Of a stretch of DNA of 64,000 nucleotides, positions 55,729-63,565 are shown one piece after another. The notes under the pieces were generated by a model. That model was not told the DNA's origin and made no database searches. It was given only the letters and a program-made list of their open reading frames with translations. Origin of the DNA: JAJTFW01 sp964534995 (GTDB lineage Bacteria > Bacteroidota > Bacteroidia > AKYH767-A > OLB10); assembly GCA_964534995.1 (NCBI GenBank), contig CAZHSC010000003.1:25273-89272 (forward strand). Reading direction: 5' to 3'. The translations under genes and the position numbers were made by a program. Positions within the stretch are counted from its first letter, which is position 1, and each line of letters begins with the position of its first letter.

Positions 55729-56664
55729 ATGCAGCTCTACTATAATTTAGATGAATATATTAAGCCTCAATATCCTATCGTTACGGTAGGTACTTTTGAC
55801 GGTCTCCATATCGGCCATAAAAAAATTCTGGAGCGCCTGTCATCCCTGGCTGCAGAACAGAATGGAGAAGTAGTGCTCCTAACCTTTCATCCTCATCCCA
55901 GAAAAGTATTATTTCAGGATGCCGGTGACCTCGAAATGCTCAGCTCCCTGGATGAAAAAATTAAACTACTTCAAAAATTGGGAGTAAACCATCTTGTTAT
56001 ACAGCCCTTTACAAAGGAATTTTCCAGGATGGAATATGACGTCTTCGTGAAAGAGGTACTGGTCGAAAAACTGGGCGTAAAAACACTGGTTATCGGTTAT
56101 GATCATCAGTTTGGGCATCAACGCAAGGGTAGTATGAAGGCCCTGGCAGCAATGGCTCCCGGTCTGGGATTTAAAGTGGAAGAAATTCCTGAACAGGATA
56201 TTGACGCAATAGCTATCAGCTCTACGCGTATAAGAAAAGCACTCAAAAAAGGCGAAGTGGAAATTGCCGCCCAGTTGCTTGGATACCCATATTGTCTCTC
56301 CGGAAGGGTAGTGAAAGGTAAGCAGATCGGGCGAAGCCTTGGTTTTCCTACGGCCAATATCGTTGCCGATGACCCCGACAAACTCATACCAGCCAATGGC
56401 ATTTACGCGGTGATGGTAGAATTCGGAGATAAAATGTACAGGGGTGCGCTTAGTATCGGACATCGTCCGACTTTCGACAATGGAGAGAAAAGTATCGAAG
56501 TACATATCCTGGGTTTTGATGAATCTGTTTATGGCCAGCATCTGGTATTACATTTCAGGCATTATCTGAGGCCGGAAATGAAATTTCATTCGGCCGATGA
56601 ACTGGTAGCTCAGATGCACAGGGATGTGGAAAAATGCCATGTTTTGCTGGCCGGTGACCTGTAA
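55729..56664 (+). CDS. ribF: Bifunctional riboflavin kinase / FAD synthetase
   Basis: A 311-residue RibF making FMN and FAD from riboflavin. ATG 55729 (MQLYYNLDEYIK) is preferred to an in-frame TTG at 55702. N-terminal nucleotidyltransferase domain: VTVGTFDGLHIGHKKIL with the GHxxH-like site, TFHPHPRKVL, SSTRIRKALKKGE (residues near 170). C-terminal riboflavin kinase domain: VVKGKQIGRSLGFPTANI with the conserved PTAN, GIYAVMV, SIGHRPTFDNGEKSIEVHI. It could supply FMN/FAD to ApbE and other flavoproteins, though it is not linked to them in the genome. Confidence 0.95.
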   Translation: MQLYYNLDEYIKPQYPIVTVGTFDGLHIGHKKILERLSSLAAEQNGEVVLLTFHPHPRKVLFQDAGDLEMLSSLDEKIKLLQKLGVNHLVIQPFTKEFSRMEYDVFVKEVLVEKLGVKTLVIGYDHQFGHQRKGSMKALAAMAPGLGFKVEEIPEQDIDAIAISSTRIRKALKKGEVEIAAQLLGYPYCLSGRVVKGKQIGRSLGFPTANIVADDPDKLIPANGIYAVMVEFGDKMYRGALSIGHRPTFDNGEKSIEVHILGFDESVYGQHLVLHFRHYLRPEMKFHSADELVAQMHRDVEKCHVLLAGDL

Positions 56665-56749
56665 GGTAAAAGTTATTTACAACGAAGTATTAAATAATAT
56701 TTCACCGGTTACGTTAGGAAGGGATAAGCCTTCATAACTTCGCATACGG

Positions 56750-57349
56750 ATGTTCAGGTATTCTTTCTTTGCTGTTTTGATGTTGCTGGCTTTTAACAGC
56801 CGGGGGCAGGAGGCGCTTGACTCGGCAATTTTATCTCACCAAAAGATGTACAGGAGTATCGGTGATGGCTTACAGCAACCCGACTCAGTGTTTAAGCTGG
56901 ACTTAAGCAGGCAGAAAAGGAAGGAAGTACCGGAAGAAATTCGTAAATTTAAAAACCTGCAGGTATTAAAAATATCCCGTAACAGCCTGAAGGAGATTCC
57001 TGACTGGATAGGAGATTTCACAAATCTGCAGGTACTCGATTTGAGTTATAATAAACTGAAAGCGCTACCGCCGGGCATTGGCCGGTGCAAGCAACTCCGC
57101 TTTTTGGGGTTAAACCGCAACCTGATTGAAACACTTCCTCATGAAATCGGCGGCCTCGATGCACTTGAGGTTATTGAAATGTGGGACAATGAAGTTCAGT
57201 ATTTGCCTGAAGAAATCAAATATTTGCACAATCTGAAGGTTTTTGAATTGCGTGGGATCCTGTTTTCTCAGGAAGAACAAGATCAGATAAAAATGTTGCT
57301 TCCCGACACTGAAGTGCTGTTTTCTCCAAGCTGTAACTGTAAAAATTAA
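56750..57349 (+). CDS. Secreted leucine-rich repeat protein
   Basis: A 199-residue protein with a signal peptide (MFRYSFFAVLMLLAFNSRGQ). About five leucine-rich repeats of 23 residues of the IPE/LPxxI type: VPEEIRKFKNLQVLKISRN, IPDWIGDFTNLQVLDLSYN, LPPGIGRCKQLRFLGLNRN, LPHEIGGLDALEVIEMWDN, LPEEIKYLHNLKVFELRG. The C-terminus carries SCNCKN with two cysteines. Probably a small binding protein at the cell surface; partner unknown. It is not obviously linked to ribF, which lies 85 bp upstream. Confidence 0.83.
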   Translation: MFRYSFFAVLMLLAFNSRGQEALDSAILSHQKMYRSIGDGLQQPDSVFKLDLSRQKRKEVPEEIRKFKNLQVLKISRNSLKEIPDWIGDFTNLQVLDLSYNKLKALPPGIGRCKQLRFLGLNRNLIETLPHEIGGLDALEVIEMWDNEVQYLPEEIKYLHNLKVFELRGILFSQEEQDQIKMLLPDTEVLFSPSCNCKN

Positions 57350-57430
57350 TAACAGCATTGCCGTGGCCAAACCCAATGTTTGCATTGGTGAAAATTAACA
57401 GATATTTGCGAAAAAGCAACATCTTCATCC

Positions 57431-58060
57431 ATGTATATACCCGCTCATTTTCGTATTGACAAGCGGCAGATTTTATTGGATTTCATTAATGAGTTTCTCT
57501 TTGGGAAAATCATTTTTAAAAGTGATACCTACTCTTTGGCCAGTCATATTCCGATGGAACCGAGGGAGGAGAAAGAAAAGATATTCTTATACAGGCATAT
57601 TGCTGCCCCAACCCGCAGGCGCATTGGATCCATCAAACATCCGTGCAGGCGCTGGCTGTTTTTTACTGCCGGACATGCCTGTGTTTCATCCTCCTGGTTT
57701 GCTCATCAGAATGTATCAACACGGAATTACAGAGCAGTACATGCCACGGGCAAACTCCTTGAACTGTGAGCCCATGAATTGCGCACGCATTTGGTATGTA
57801 TCCGGAATCATTTTGGAACAGGTCAGGAGCATCCGTTTTCCGTGGATGATTTACCGGAAGGAATTTTTGAAAGGTATCTGAAAGGAATCAAATGCCTCAA
57901 GCTGAAGGTTGAAGATTTACAGAGGAACCGGAAACCGATTCAGAACCGTAATAAAGCAGATGTTGAAGCCATTGCCAACCGGCTTATTCAATCCGGAGAT
58001 CCCGGTGCGATGGAGGTGGCTGCAAAGATGCGTTCACTGAAGGCGCGCTTTGATCAATAG
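57431..58060 (+). pseudogene. PaiB-like FMN-binding regulator gene, frameshifted and interrupted
   Basis: A PaiB/FMN-binding negative regulator homologue split by three lesions. The gene starts MYIPAHFRIDKRQILLDFI. At 57606-57609 (C4) one C appears to be missing and at 57659-57664 (T6) one T is extra; between them the reading shifts, and correcting both gives NPQAHWIHQTSVQALAVFTAG, the family's normal sequence. Downstream in the original frame a TGA (57767-57769) interrupts KLLEL, stop, AHELRTHLV, after which the C-terminal domain resumes (EHPFSVDDLPEGIFERYLKG, KADVEAIANRLIQSGDPGA). Homopolymer indels plus a stop are typical either of uncorrected long-read assembly or of a decaying gene. Confidence 0.75.
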
Positions 58061-58090
58061 CATTTATCTTTAGCGCAATTTATAATTACA

Positions 58091-59233
58091 TTGAAGAAGT
58101 ACGATACCGTATCTCCTGGTCGCCTTGCCTGGCTCCGTTTGAAGAAGAACAGCGGCGCCATGTTTGGATTATATACCATCCTCCTTTTTTCCTTCCTGGC
58201 CTTGTTTTGTTATATCCTGGTTCCTGACCGCACGCCCGACAGTAACACGATGAGCCTGCCGGTAAGTTTACAAAAACCGGGGACCATGGTTTCATTTTTG
58301 AAAATCCCGAATTTCCGTAAAGAGGAAAAAGGGAAGTTGGGCACGCTGTTTTCAGGCCATGCACCGGAGTTCACCTACGTGCCCCTGCACGACTGGAGGC
58401 TTGTTTCAGATAAAATCATTTTCCGGGAGTACAGCGGTGATGCCACACTTCCGGGTGATTCGGGGGAGGTTTCACTGGCTATATTGATGAAGGAAGAAGG
58501 GATTTCGGGGAAATCACAGGATAAACTCAGGGAGTATGTTGCCGGAAATTTCATTACCGAAAGACGCTTCTGGCTGGGTACAGACCGGTTTGGACGGGAT
58601 TTGTTAAGCCGCCTGATTGTTGCAACAAGGGTGTCGCTTTCAGTCGGCCTGATCGCCGTTTTTATCTCATTGCTTATTGGTGTCACGCTGGGCGCATTGG
58701 CCGGCTATTTCCGTGGATGGGTTGATAAGGTGATCCTGTGGTTTATCAATGTAATTTGGTCGATTCCTACTTTATTATTGGTAGTTGCCATAACCATGGC
58801 TTTGGGGAAGGGCTTTGTCCAGGTCTTTATTGCCGTGGGACTGACCATGTGGGTGGAGGTGGCCCGTATTGTAAGGGGTCAGTTTTTTTCATTGCGGGAA
58901 CTGCAGTTTGTAGAAGCAGGGAAAGCCCTGGGTTACCGGAATGAGCGAATTATTCTAAAGCATATCCTCCCTAATATTATGGGGCCAGTCATCGTTATTG
59001 CCGCTTCAAATTTCGCTTCGGCCATTTTGCTGGAGGCGGGATTGAGTTTTTTGGGAATGGGTGCGCAGCCGCCAACACCCAGTTGGGGCATGATGATTAA
59101 AGAAAACTATTCCTATATCGTAGTCGACGCCGCCTGGCTGGCGATATTTCCGGGACTGGCGATAGCCTGGATGGTGCTTGCCTTCACCTTGCTCGGCAAT
59201 GGATTGAGGGATGCTTTTGACACCAGGGTTTAA
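58091..59233 (+). CDS. ABC transporter permease, OppC/DppC type
   Basis: A 380-residue peptide/nickel-type permease. Start is TTG 58091 (KKYDTVSPGRLAW), with no nearby ATG. TM1 (MFGLYTILLFSFLALFCYIL) is followed by an unusually long extracytoplasmic loop of about 130 residues, then the transport core beginning RRFWLGTDRFGRDLLSRLIVATRVSLSVGL (OppC signature GTDxxGRDxLSR), and the EAA loop EAGKALGYRNERIILKHILPNIMG, ending with FLGMGAQPPTPSWGMM. Partner OppB, substrate-binding and ATPase genes are not in the window, so substrates are unknown. A bidirectional terminator follows. Confidence 0.85.
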   Translation: MKKYDTVSPGRLAWLRLKKNSGAMFGLYTILLFSFLALFCYILVPDRTPDSNTMSLPVSLQKPGTMVSFLKIPNFRKEEKGKLGTLFSGHAPEFTYVPLHDWRLVSDKIIFREYSGDATLPGDSGEVSLAILMKEEGISGKSQDKLREYVAGNFITERRFWLGTDRFGRDLLSRLIVATRVSLSVGLIAVFISLLIGVTLGALAGYFRGWVDKVILWFINVIWSIPTLLLVVAITMALGKGFVQVFIAVGLTMWVEVARIVRGQFFSLRELQFVEAGKALGYRNERIILKHILPNIMGPVIVIAASNFASAILLEAGLSFLGMGAQPPTPSWGMMIKENYSYIVVDAAWLAIFPGLAIAWMVLAFTLLGNGLRDAFDTRV

Positions 59234-59273
59234 TGCCTGATTTGGGTTCTTTTTTTTCTCCGGAAAATTCAGA

Positions 59274-59307
59274 AAAAAAAAGCCACTCCTTTCGGAATGG
59301 CTTTTTT
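59274..59307. terminator. Bidirectional terminator (oppC-like / histone-like gene)
   Basis: AAAAAAGCC-A-C-TCC (59276-59289, approximate) pairs with GGAATGGCTTTTTT (59294-59307) with one mismatch and a TTTC loop. Poly-A and poly-T flank, serving both convergent genes. Confidence 0.8.
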
Positions 59308-59322
59308 CAGCATCTTAATGAA

Positions 59323-59787
59323 TTAAGACAGGTGCTTATTTACAAGCTTGGTCATTTCAAACATTGAAACCTGACTCTTTCCACCGAAAACAGCTTTTAA
59401 CTTGTCATCAGCGTTTATCATACGCTTGTTTTTCTTGTCCTGAAGGCTGTTCTTTTTGATATACCCCCAGATTTTTTTAACTACTTCAGTACGGGGAACC
59501 GCACCGGAACCAATTACTGCAGCCAGGGCTGAGCTTGGAGTCATCGCCTTCATGAAGGCTGCATTAGGAGTACGCTTAACTTTTGCTTTTGCTTTTTTAG
59601 GAGCAGCTTTCTTAGCGGCTTTCTTAGGAGCAGCTTTCTTAGCTGCTTTTTTAGGAGCAGCTTTCTTGGTTGCTTTTTTAGGAGCAGCTTTCTTAGCAGC
59701 TTTCTTAGGAGCGGCTTTCTTAGTAGCTTTTTTTGGAGCGGCCTTTTTGGCGGCCTTCTTAGCAGGTTTTGCTTTTTTAGTTGCCAT
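59323..59787 (-). CDS. Histone H1-like protein fused to SWIB/MDM2 domain
   Basis: A 154-residue protein with a bipartite design. Residues 1-70 are Lys/Ala/Pro-rich tandem repeats of KKAAPKKA (about seven copies, encoded by near-identical 24-bp units), like eukaryotic histone H1 tails and bacterial Hc1/AlpA-type proteins. Residues about 80-152 are a SWIB/MDM2-like domain (AVIGSGAVPRTEVVKKIWGY, NADDKLKAVFGGKSQVSMFE), otherwise known from chromatin remodelling complexes and chlamydial proteins. Probably binds DNA and organises the nucleoid; regulation and targets are unknown. SWIB-histone fusions are known from Bacteroidetes and Chlamydiae. Confidence 0.9.
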   Translation of the reverse strand: MATKKAKPAKKAAKKAAPKKATKKAAPKKAAKKAAPKKATKKAAPKKAAKKAAPKKAAKKAAPKKAKAKVKRTPNAAFMKAMTPSSALAAVIGSGAVPRTEVVKKIWGYIKKNSLQDKKNKRMINADDKLKAVFGGKSQVSMFEMTKLVNKHLS

Positions 59788-59992
59788 TGTTTTTAAATTG
59801 TTAATGATGTTGAGTGGTGCTAATTTATCTCAGCATTCATTTTCAGAGTGGGCTCCCTCTGGAATTTTATTAACAGGTGGTCATATCAATATTGTTAATT
59901 TCAGAGGGGGCTCAGAGGAGAAAAAATCATGGTTTTTTTTAAGGATGATTTTCACAGTGAGAAATTGAATTTTCAGAGAGAAAAAAGGTGCT

Positions 59993-60889
59993 TCAGTGTA
60001 GCGAGAGCAATAGTTTCCATGCTTCCTTTATCTCTCCTTTTTCAAGCAGTTTGTGCGCTGCCAGGTGTACCGCCATTGTTAAATTCTCTTTGTTGTCACC
60101 AAGTGTGTCAAAGAGTTTTTTGACGTCCTCTCTGATGCTGAAAGATAAAATTTCTTCTTTTCCGGGTAATGTTTCTACGTTTCCCAGGAGGCCAAGGTCG
60201 TTTCCGCTGAGTATTTTGCTAAAACGGATTTCTTCGGGTATCGCGTCGACTCCAATGCCAAGGCTGGTTAAAGGCTTTGGCACTTCAAATAATCCCCGGG
60301 AGGCCCTGGTATACCAATCACCGCCCAAACGTGCAACCTGGTCAATCTTGAAGGGGTCAATCTGTCCCATTTCATTCAGCACCTCTTCATTTATATGCAT
60401 CATGACGATTTCGCAAACCACAAGGTTGCCTGCCCCCCCTTTAACCCCCGTTTGTATGATCTGTTTCACCTTGCACTCCAACTGAGCCGGGGATTCCTGC
60501 ACCCTGGGTGGTTTTACCATCACCGAATCCTGCATAGTAAACCCCGCTTTGATAAACTCGTTTTCGCCTTTGGCATATTCGGTGCTTGCAAGCGACACCT
60601 GTTGCACCATTGCATAACTAACAATGTTAATCACCACTTCATCCACCTGCCTTACGTTTTCAAGGGTATGCTTGGTGCTTGCGTCCCTGCCCCGCAAAGC
60701 CGGACTGAAAATCACCAGGGGTGGATTTGAACCAAATGAATTGAAAAAACTGAAGGGGCTGAGGTTTACGGAACCCTCCTTGTCCATACTGCTGACAAAG
60801 GCGATGGGGCGGGGGGCGATGGCTCCCAGCATATAGGCATGCAATTCCTGCGTCCTGATTTCTTTCGGATGTATACTTTTAAAGATCAT
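59993..60889 (-). CDS. Flavin reductase family (flavoredoxin-like) protein
   Basis: A 298-residue FMN-binding split-barrel protein. The N-terminal domain (about 1-190) shows the family motifs AIAPRPIAFVSSMDKEG, NLSPFSFFNSFGSNPPLVIF (FMN phosphate and isoalloxazine contacts), and ALRGRDASTKHTLEN. Such proteins reduce flavins with NAD(P)H or bind FMN as electron carriers; DUF-like C-terminal 100 residues are helical (LAAHKLLEKGEIKEAWKLLL). Length exceeds single-domain flavin reductases. No obvious partner enzyme nearby. The upstream gap to the histone-like gene contains three TTTCAGAG repeats. Confidence 0.82.
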   Translation of the reverse strand: MIFKSIHPKEIRTQELHAYMLGAIAPRPIAFVSSMDKEGSVNLSPFSFFNSFGSNPPLVIFSPALRGRDASTKHTLENVRQVDEVVINIVSYAMVQQVSLASTEYAKGENEFIKAGFTMQDSVMVKPPRVQESPAQLECKVKQIIQTGVKGGAGNLVVCEIVMMHINEEVLNEMGQIDPFKIDQVARLGGDWYTRASRGLFEVPKPLTSLGIGVDAIPEEIRFSKILSGNDLGLLGNVETLPGKEEILSFSIREDVKKLFDTLGDNKENLTMAVHLAAHKLLEKGEIKEAWKLLLSLH

Positions 60890-60970
60890 ATTTTCTTAAT
60901 TCATTGATTTCACGCTGCTAAATTCAGAAACTATCCGGTAATACAGCCTTCAGATTGCCAAAAAGATTGC

Positions 60971-60978
60971 TATTTTTG
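60971..60978 (+). promoter_or_regulatory. -7 box TATTTTTG upstream of tRNA-Leu
   Basis: Exact box on the plus strand, 62 nt before the tRNA 5' end. TTG at 60955 is only 13 nt upstream, closer than usual. Confidence 0.4.
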
Positions 60979-61040
60979 CCGACCTCTTCAGCCGTACCCA
61001 ATCAAGAAGGTCGAAGACAGTTTGGTTTCATCATTATTTT

Positions 61041-61122
61041 GCGCATGTGGCGTAATTGGTAGCCGCGCCAGACTTAGGATCTGGTGCCGAGAGGCGTGGG
61101 GGTTCGAGTCCCTCCATGCGCA
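61041..61122 (+). tRNA. tRNA-Leu (UAG anticodon)
   Basis: Complete cloverleaf: acceptor GCGCATG (61041-61047) pairs with CATGCGC (61115-61121), discriminator A122. D-arm, anticodon stem CCAGA/TCTGG with loop CTTAGGA carrying anticodon TAG (decodes CUA/CUG-type Leu codons), a long variable arm (TGCCGAGAGGCGT) and the T-arm GGGGG-TTCGAGT-CCCTC. CCA is not encoded. The class II variable arm confirms Leu. Confidence 0.97.
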
Positions 61123-61417
61123 CATAGTAAAGGCCTTTCCCGGGCCACAACATACTGGCATAGCCCTGGCAATCCCTTAACCAGCCTTCCGCCGGTTATG
61201 CCATGGAGCAACCTCCTATCTCAAGAATACCGGCTCCACGCTTGTGGAAGTTTAGACGAATTGGAGGTCGGGGCACTTGTCACAAGCCTTAAAAGACAAA
61301 ATGAAGCGGATGCATATAATAGTATTTTATTAAAAATGACAGATATAAAAACCGGACAAATGTTTTAACAAACAGTCCCTTTTTGCATAATCTTATAAAA
61401 AATTTCATCAAAGTAAT
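61123..61417. other. 295-bp intergenic gap before tig, nothing clear
   Basis: A 94-codon frame here (61084-61368) overlaps the tRNA and has no family resemblance, so it is not annotated. No Bacteroidetes promoter of good quality was seen before tig; AT-rich sequence from 61330 may contain one. Confidence 0.4.
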
Positions 61418-62785
61418 ATGAATATAGTTCAAGAGAATATTGACACCCTGAATGCGGTACTTAAAGTGCAGTTGAAACCCGAAGATTATAAGAAACAGGT
61501 GGATGAAGCGATCAGGAAATATAAGAAAAGAGTATCAATGCCTGGTTTTCGTCCGGGCCACGTTCCTGAGAGTTTGGTCCGTAAGATGTATGGCAAATCC
61601 CTGCTGGCAGACGAGTTGAACAGGATTGTTGCCGACTCTGTCGATAAGTTTATCACTGAAAACAACCTGCAGGTTCTGGGAAATCCACTGCCTAAACCCG
61701 AAAACGATATGGATATCAACTGGGATCATCCGTCGGATTTTGAGTTTAGTTTTGAGATGGCCCTGGCTCCTGTTGTAAATCTTTCCCTGCCGCCGGCGCA
61801 TGCCTTTACCGCTTATGAAATCCAGGTGGAGGAAAAAGCCATTGACGAAGAAATCGACAAACTGGCTAAAAGATATGGTAATTATACCAGCCCGGAAATG
61901 ACGGACGGGGAATGTTCAGTGTATGGTACATTCAGAGAACTGGATGCTGCCGGAGCATTGGTGGAGAATGGCCACAGCAACCAGGCTTTCATGATGATTT
62001 CAAAAATCGCAGATGAAACAGTCAGAAACAATTTTACGGGAAAGAAAAGCGGAGATGTGATTGTGTTTAATCCCGTAACAAGTATCCGTGCCGAAGATGA
62101 AGTGAAGTACCTCCTGGGAGTTAAGGAGGGCAATATCAATGACTATTCTAAAGATTTCGCCTTTACTATAGAGCGTATTAATAAAGTAGAGAAAGCCGAG
62201 TTTAACCAGGCCTTTTTCGACCAGGTGTACGGGGAAGGGGCAGTGACGGATTTGGCCGGCTTCAGGGAAAAAATCCGTTCGGAAATTGCCCAGGGTTACG
62301 GTTATGAATCGGACAATGCTCTTCGACATGAACTGGAGGATGTTTTATTAAGAGAAGCCAACCTTGACTTACCCGATGAATTTCTCAAACGCTGGCTGAA
62401 ACACAGCAATGATAAAATTACGGATGAGCAGTTGGCTAAAGAATATCACCAGTATGCCCGGGACCTCAAGTGGCGCCTGATCGAAAACAAAATCTACGCC
62501 GACCAGCAAATACAGATCAGCAGGGAAGAAATTGAAAGTTTTGCAAGAAACATGATCATTGACCAGTACCTGCGCTACGGACAGGCGCATATGCTGGATG
62601 AGGAGAAGCTTAAAGAGTTGACAGAGCGTTATTTGAAAAATCAGGATTCACTCCAGCGTACCATCGAAAACCTGAGTGGAAGAAAAGTATTTGATTACCT
62701 GAACCAAATTGTTACCAAAGACGTAAAAAAAGTCAGCCATGATGAGTTTGTTGAAATCATGAGCCGTCATCATCATCACCACTAA
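61418..62785 (+). CDS. tig: Trigger factor with natural polyhistidine C-terminus
   Basis: A 455-residue ribosome-associated chaperone that shelters nascent chains. N-terminal ribosome-binding domain with the variant of the GFRxGxxP signature (MPGFRPGHVPESLVRKMYGKS, residues about 41-60), a PPIase-like middle domain (about 150-240), and the C-terminal chaperone domain (KDFAFTIERINKVEKAEFN, NLSGRKVFDYL). The last residues are SRHHHHH, five His codons directly before the stop, unusual but intact in the frame. Followed by clpP after 17 bp. Confidence 0.95.
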   Translation: MNIVQENIDTLNAVLKVQLKPEDYKKQVDEAIRKYKKRVSMPGFRPGHVPESLVRKMYGKSLLADELNRIVADSVDKFITENNLQVLGNPLPKPENDMDINWDHPSDFEFSFEMALAPVVNLSLPPAHAFTAYEIQVEEKAIDEEIDKLAKRYGNYTSPEMTDGECSVYGTFRELDAAGALVENGHSNQAFMMISKIADETVRNNFTGKKSGDVIVFNPVTSIRAEDEVKYLLGVKEGNINDYSKDFAFTIERINKVEKAEFNQAFFDQVYGEGAVTDLAGFREKIRSEIAQGYGYESDNALRHELEDVLLREANLDLPDEFLKRWLKHSNDKITDEQLAKEYHQYARDLKWRLIENKIYADQQIQISREEIESFARNMIIDQYLRYGQAHMLDEEKLKELTERYLKNQDSLQRTIENLSGRKVFDYLNQIVTKDVKKVSHDEFVEIMSRHHHHH

Positions 62786-62802
62786 TTAAATCAAAAAAAA
62801 TT

Positions 62803-63492
62803 ATGGACTTCCGTAAAGAATTTACCAAATATGCAGTCAAGCACCGGGGAATGAGCAGCCTCGGGGTTGACAATTATATCAGCAGCGTGCATGCCGATTA
62901 TATTTCTCCAACCATTATCGAGGAAAGGCAGTTGAATGTAGCACAAATGGACGTATTCTCCCGCCTCATGATGGACCGTATTATCTTTTTAGGAGTACCT
63001 ATTAATGATTATGTGGCGAACATCATTCAGGCGCAGTTGTTGTTTCTGGAATCATCCGATGCAAAACGCGACATCACCATTTATATCAACAGTCCGGGGG
63101 GGTCTGTTTATGCCGGCCTCGGCATTTATGACACCATGCAATGGATTCAGCCCGATGTATCGATGGTATGCACAGGTATGGCTGCCTCCATGGCTGCCGT
63201 ATTGCTTTGCGCGGGCAGCAAAGGAAAGAGGAGTGCCCTTAAGCACAGCCGGGTGATGATTCATCAACCCATGGGTGGAGCGGAAGGCCAGGCATCCGAT
63301 ATTGAAATTACAGCCAGGGAAATACAGAAACTTAAAAAGGAGCTCTATGAAATCATTTCCCAGCACAGTGGCAAGGATTATGAGCAGGTTTGGAAAGACT
63401 CCGATCGCGATTATTGGATGACCTCTCAGGAAGCAAAAGACTATGGAATGATTGATGAAGTCCTTATTAAAGTAAAGGGCGGCGTTAAATAA
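62803..63492 (+). CDS. clpP: ATP-dependent Clp protease proteolytic subunit
   Basis: A 229-residue serine protease of the ClpXP/ClpAP degradation machine. Catalytic triad: Ser129 in GMAASMAAV, His154 in MIHQP, Asp203 in DRDYWMT; the oligomer-forming head region NSPGGSVYAGLGIYDTM is normal. The N-terminal extension of about 30 residues is longer than the E. coli mature form and may be a propeptide. It lies 17 bp behind tig and is separated from clpX by an intrinsic terminator. Confidence 0.97.
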   Translation: MDFRKEFTKYAVKHRGMSSLGVDNYISSVHADYISPTIIEERQLNVAQMDVFSRLMMDRIIFLGVPINDYVANIIQAQLLFLESSDAKRDITIYINSPGGSVYAGLGIYDTMQWIQPDVSMVCTGMAASMAAVLLCAGSKGKRSALKHSRVMIHQPMGGAEGQASDIEITAREIQKLKKELYEIISQHSGKDYEQVWKDSDRDYWMTSQEAKDYGMIDEVLIKVKGGVK

Positions 63493-63516
63493 TTAAATTA
63501 TTGATTCATAATTCTG

Positions 63517-63547
63517 AACCGGCCTGCATTTAAAACAGGCCGGTTTT
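63517..63547 (+). terminator. Terminator between clpP and clpX
   Basis: Perfect 10-bp stem AACCGGCCTG (63517-63526) / CAGGCCGGTT (63536-63545) with a 9-nt loop, followed by TT. Position after the clpP stop and before a TATATTTA box suggests separate control of clpX. Confidence 0.75.
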
Positions 63548-63552
63548 ATACT

Positions 63553-63560
63553 TATATTTA
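63553..63560 (+). promoter_or_regulatory. -7-like box TATATTTA before clpX
   Basis: One mismatch to TAnnTTTG, 5 nt before the clpX GTG; transcription would start at or next to the start codon. Confidence 0.35.
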
Positions 63561-63565
63561 ACACT

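Noticed and set aside
59580..59780. 24-bp tandem repeats resembling a CRISPR-like array
   Set aside because: They have no spacers and encode the KKAAPKKA repeats of the histone-like protein.
61084..61368. 94-codon plus-strand frame after the tRNA
   Set aside because: It overlaps the tRNA-Leu 3' half, has no family resemblance and no promoter; likely a chance frame.
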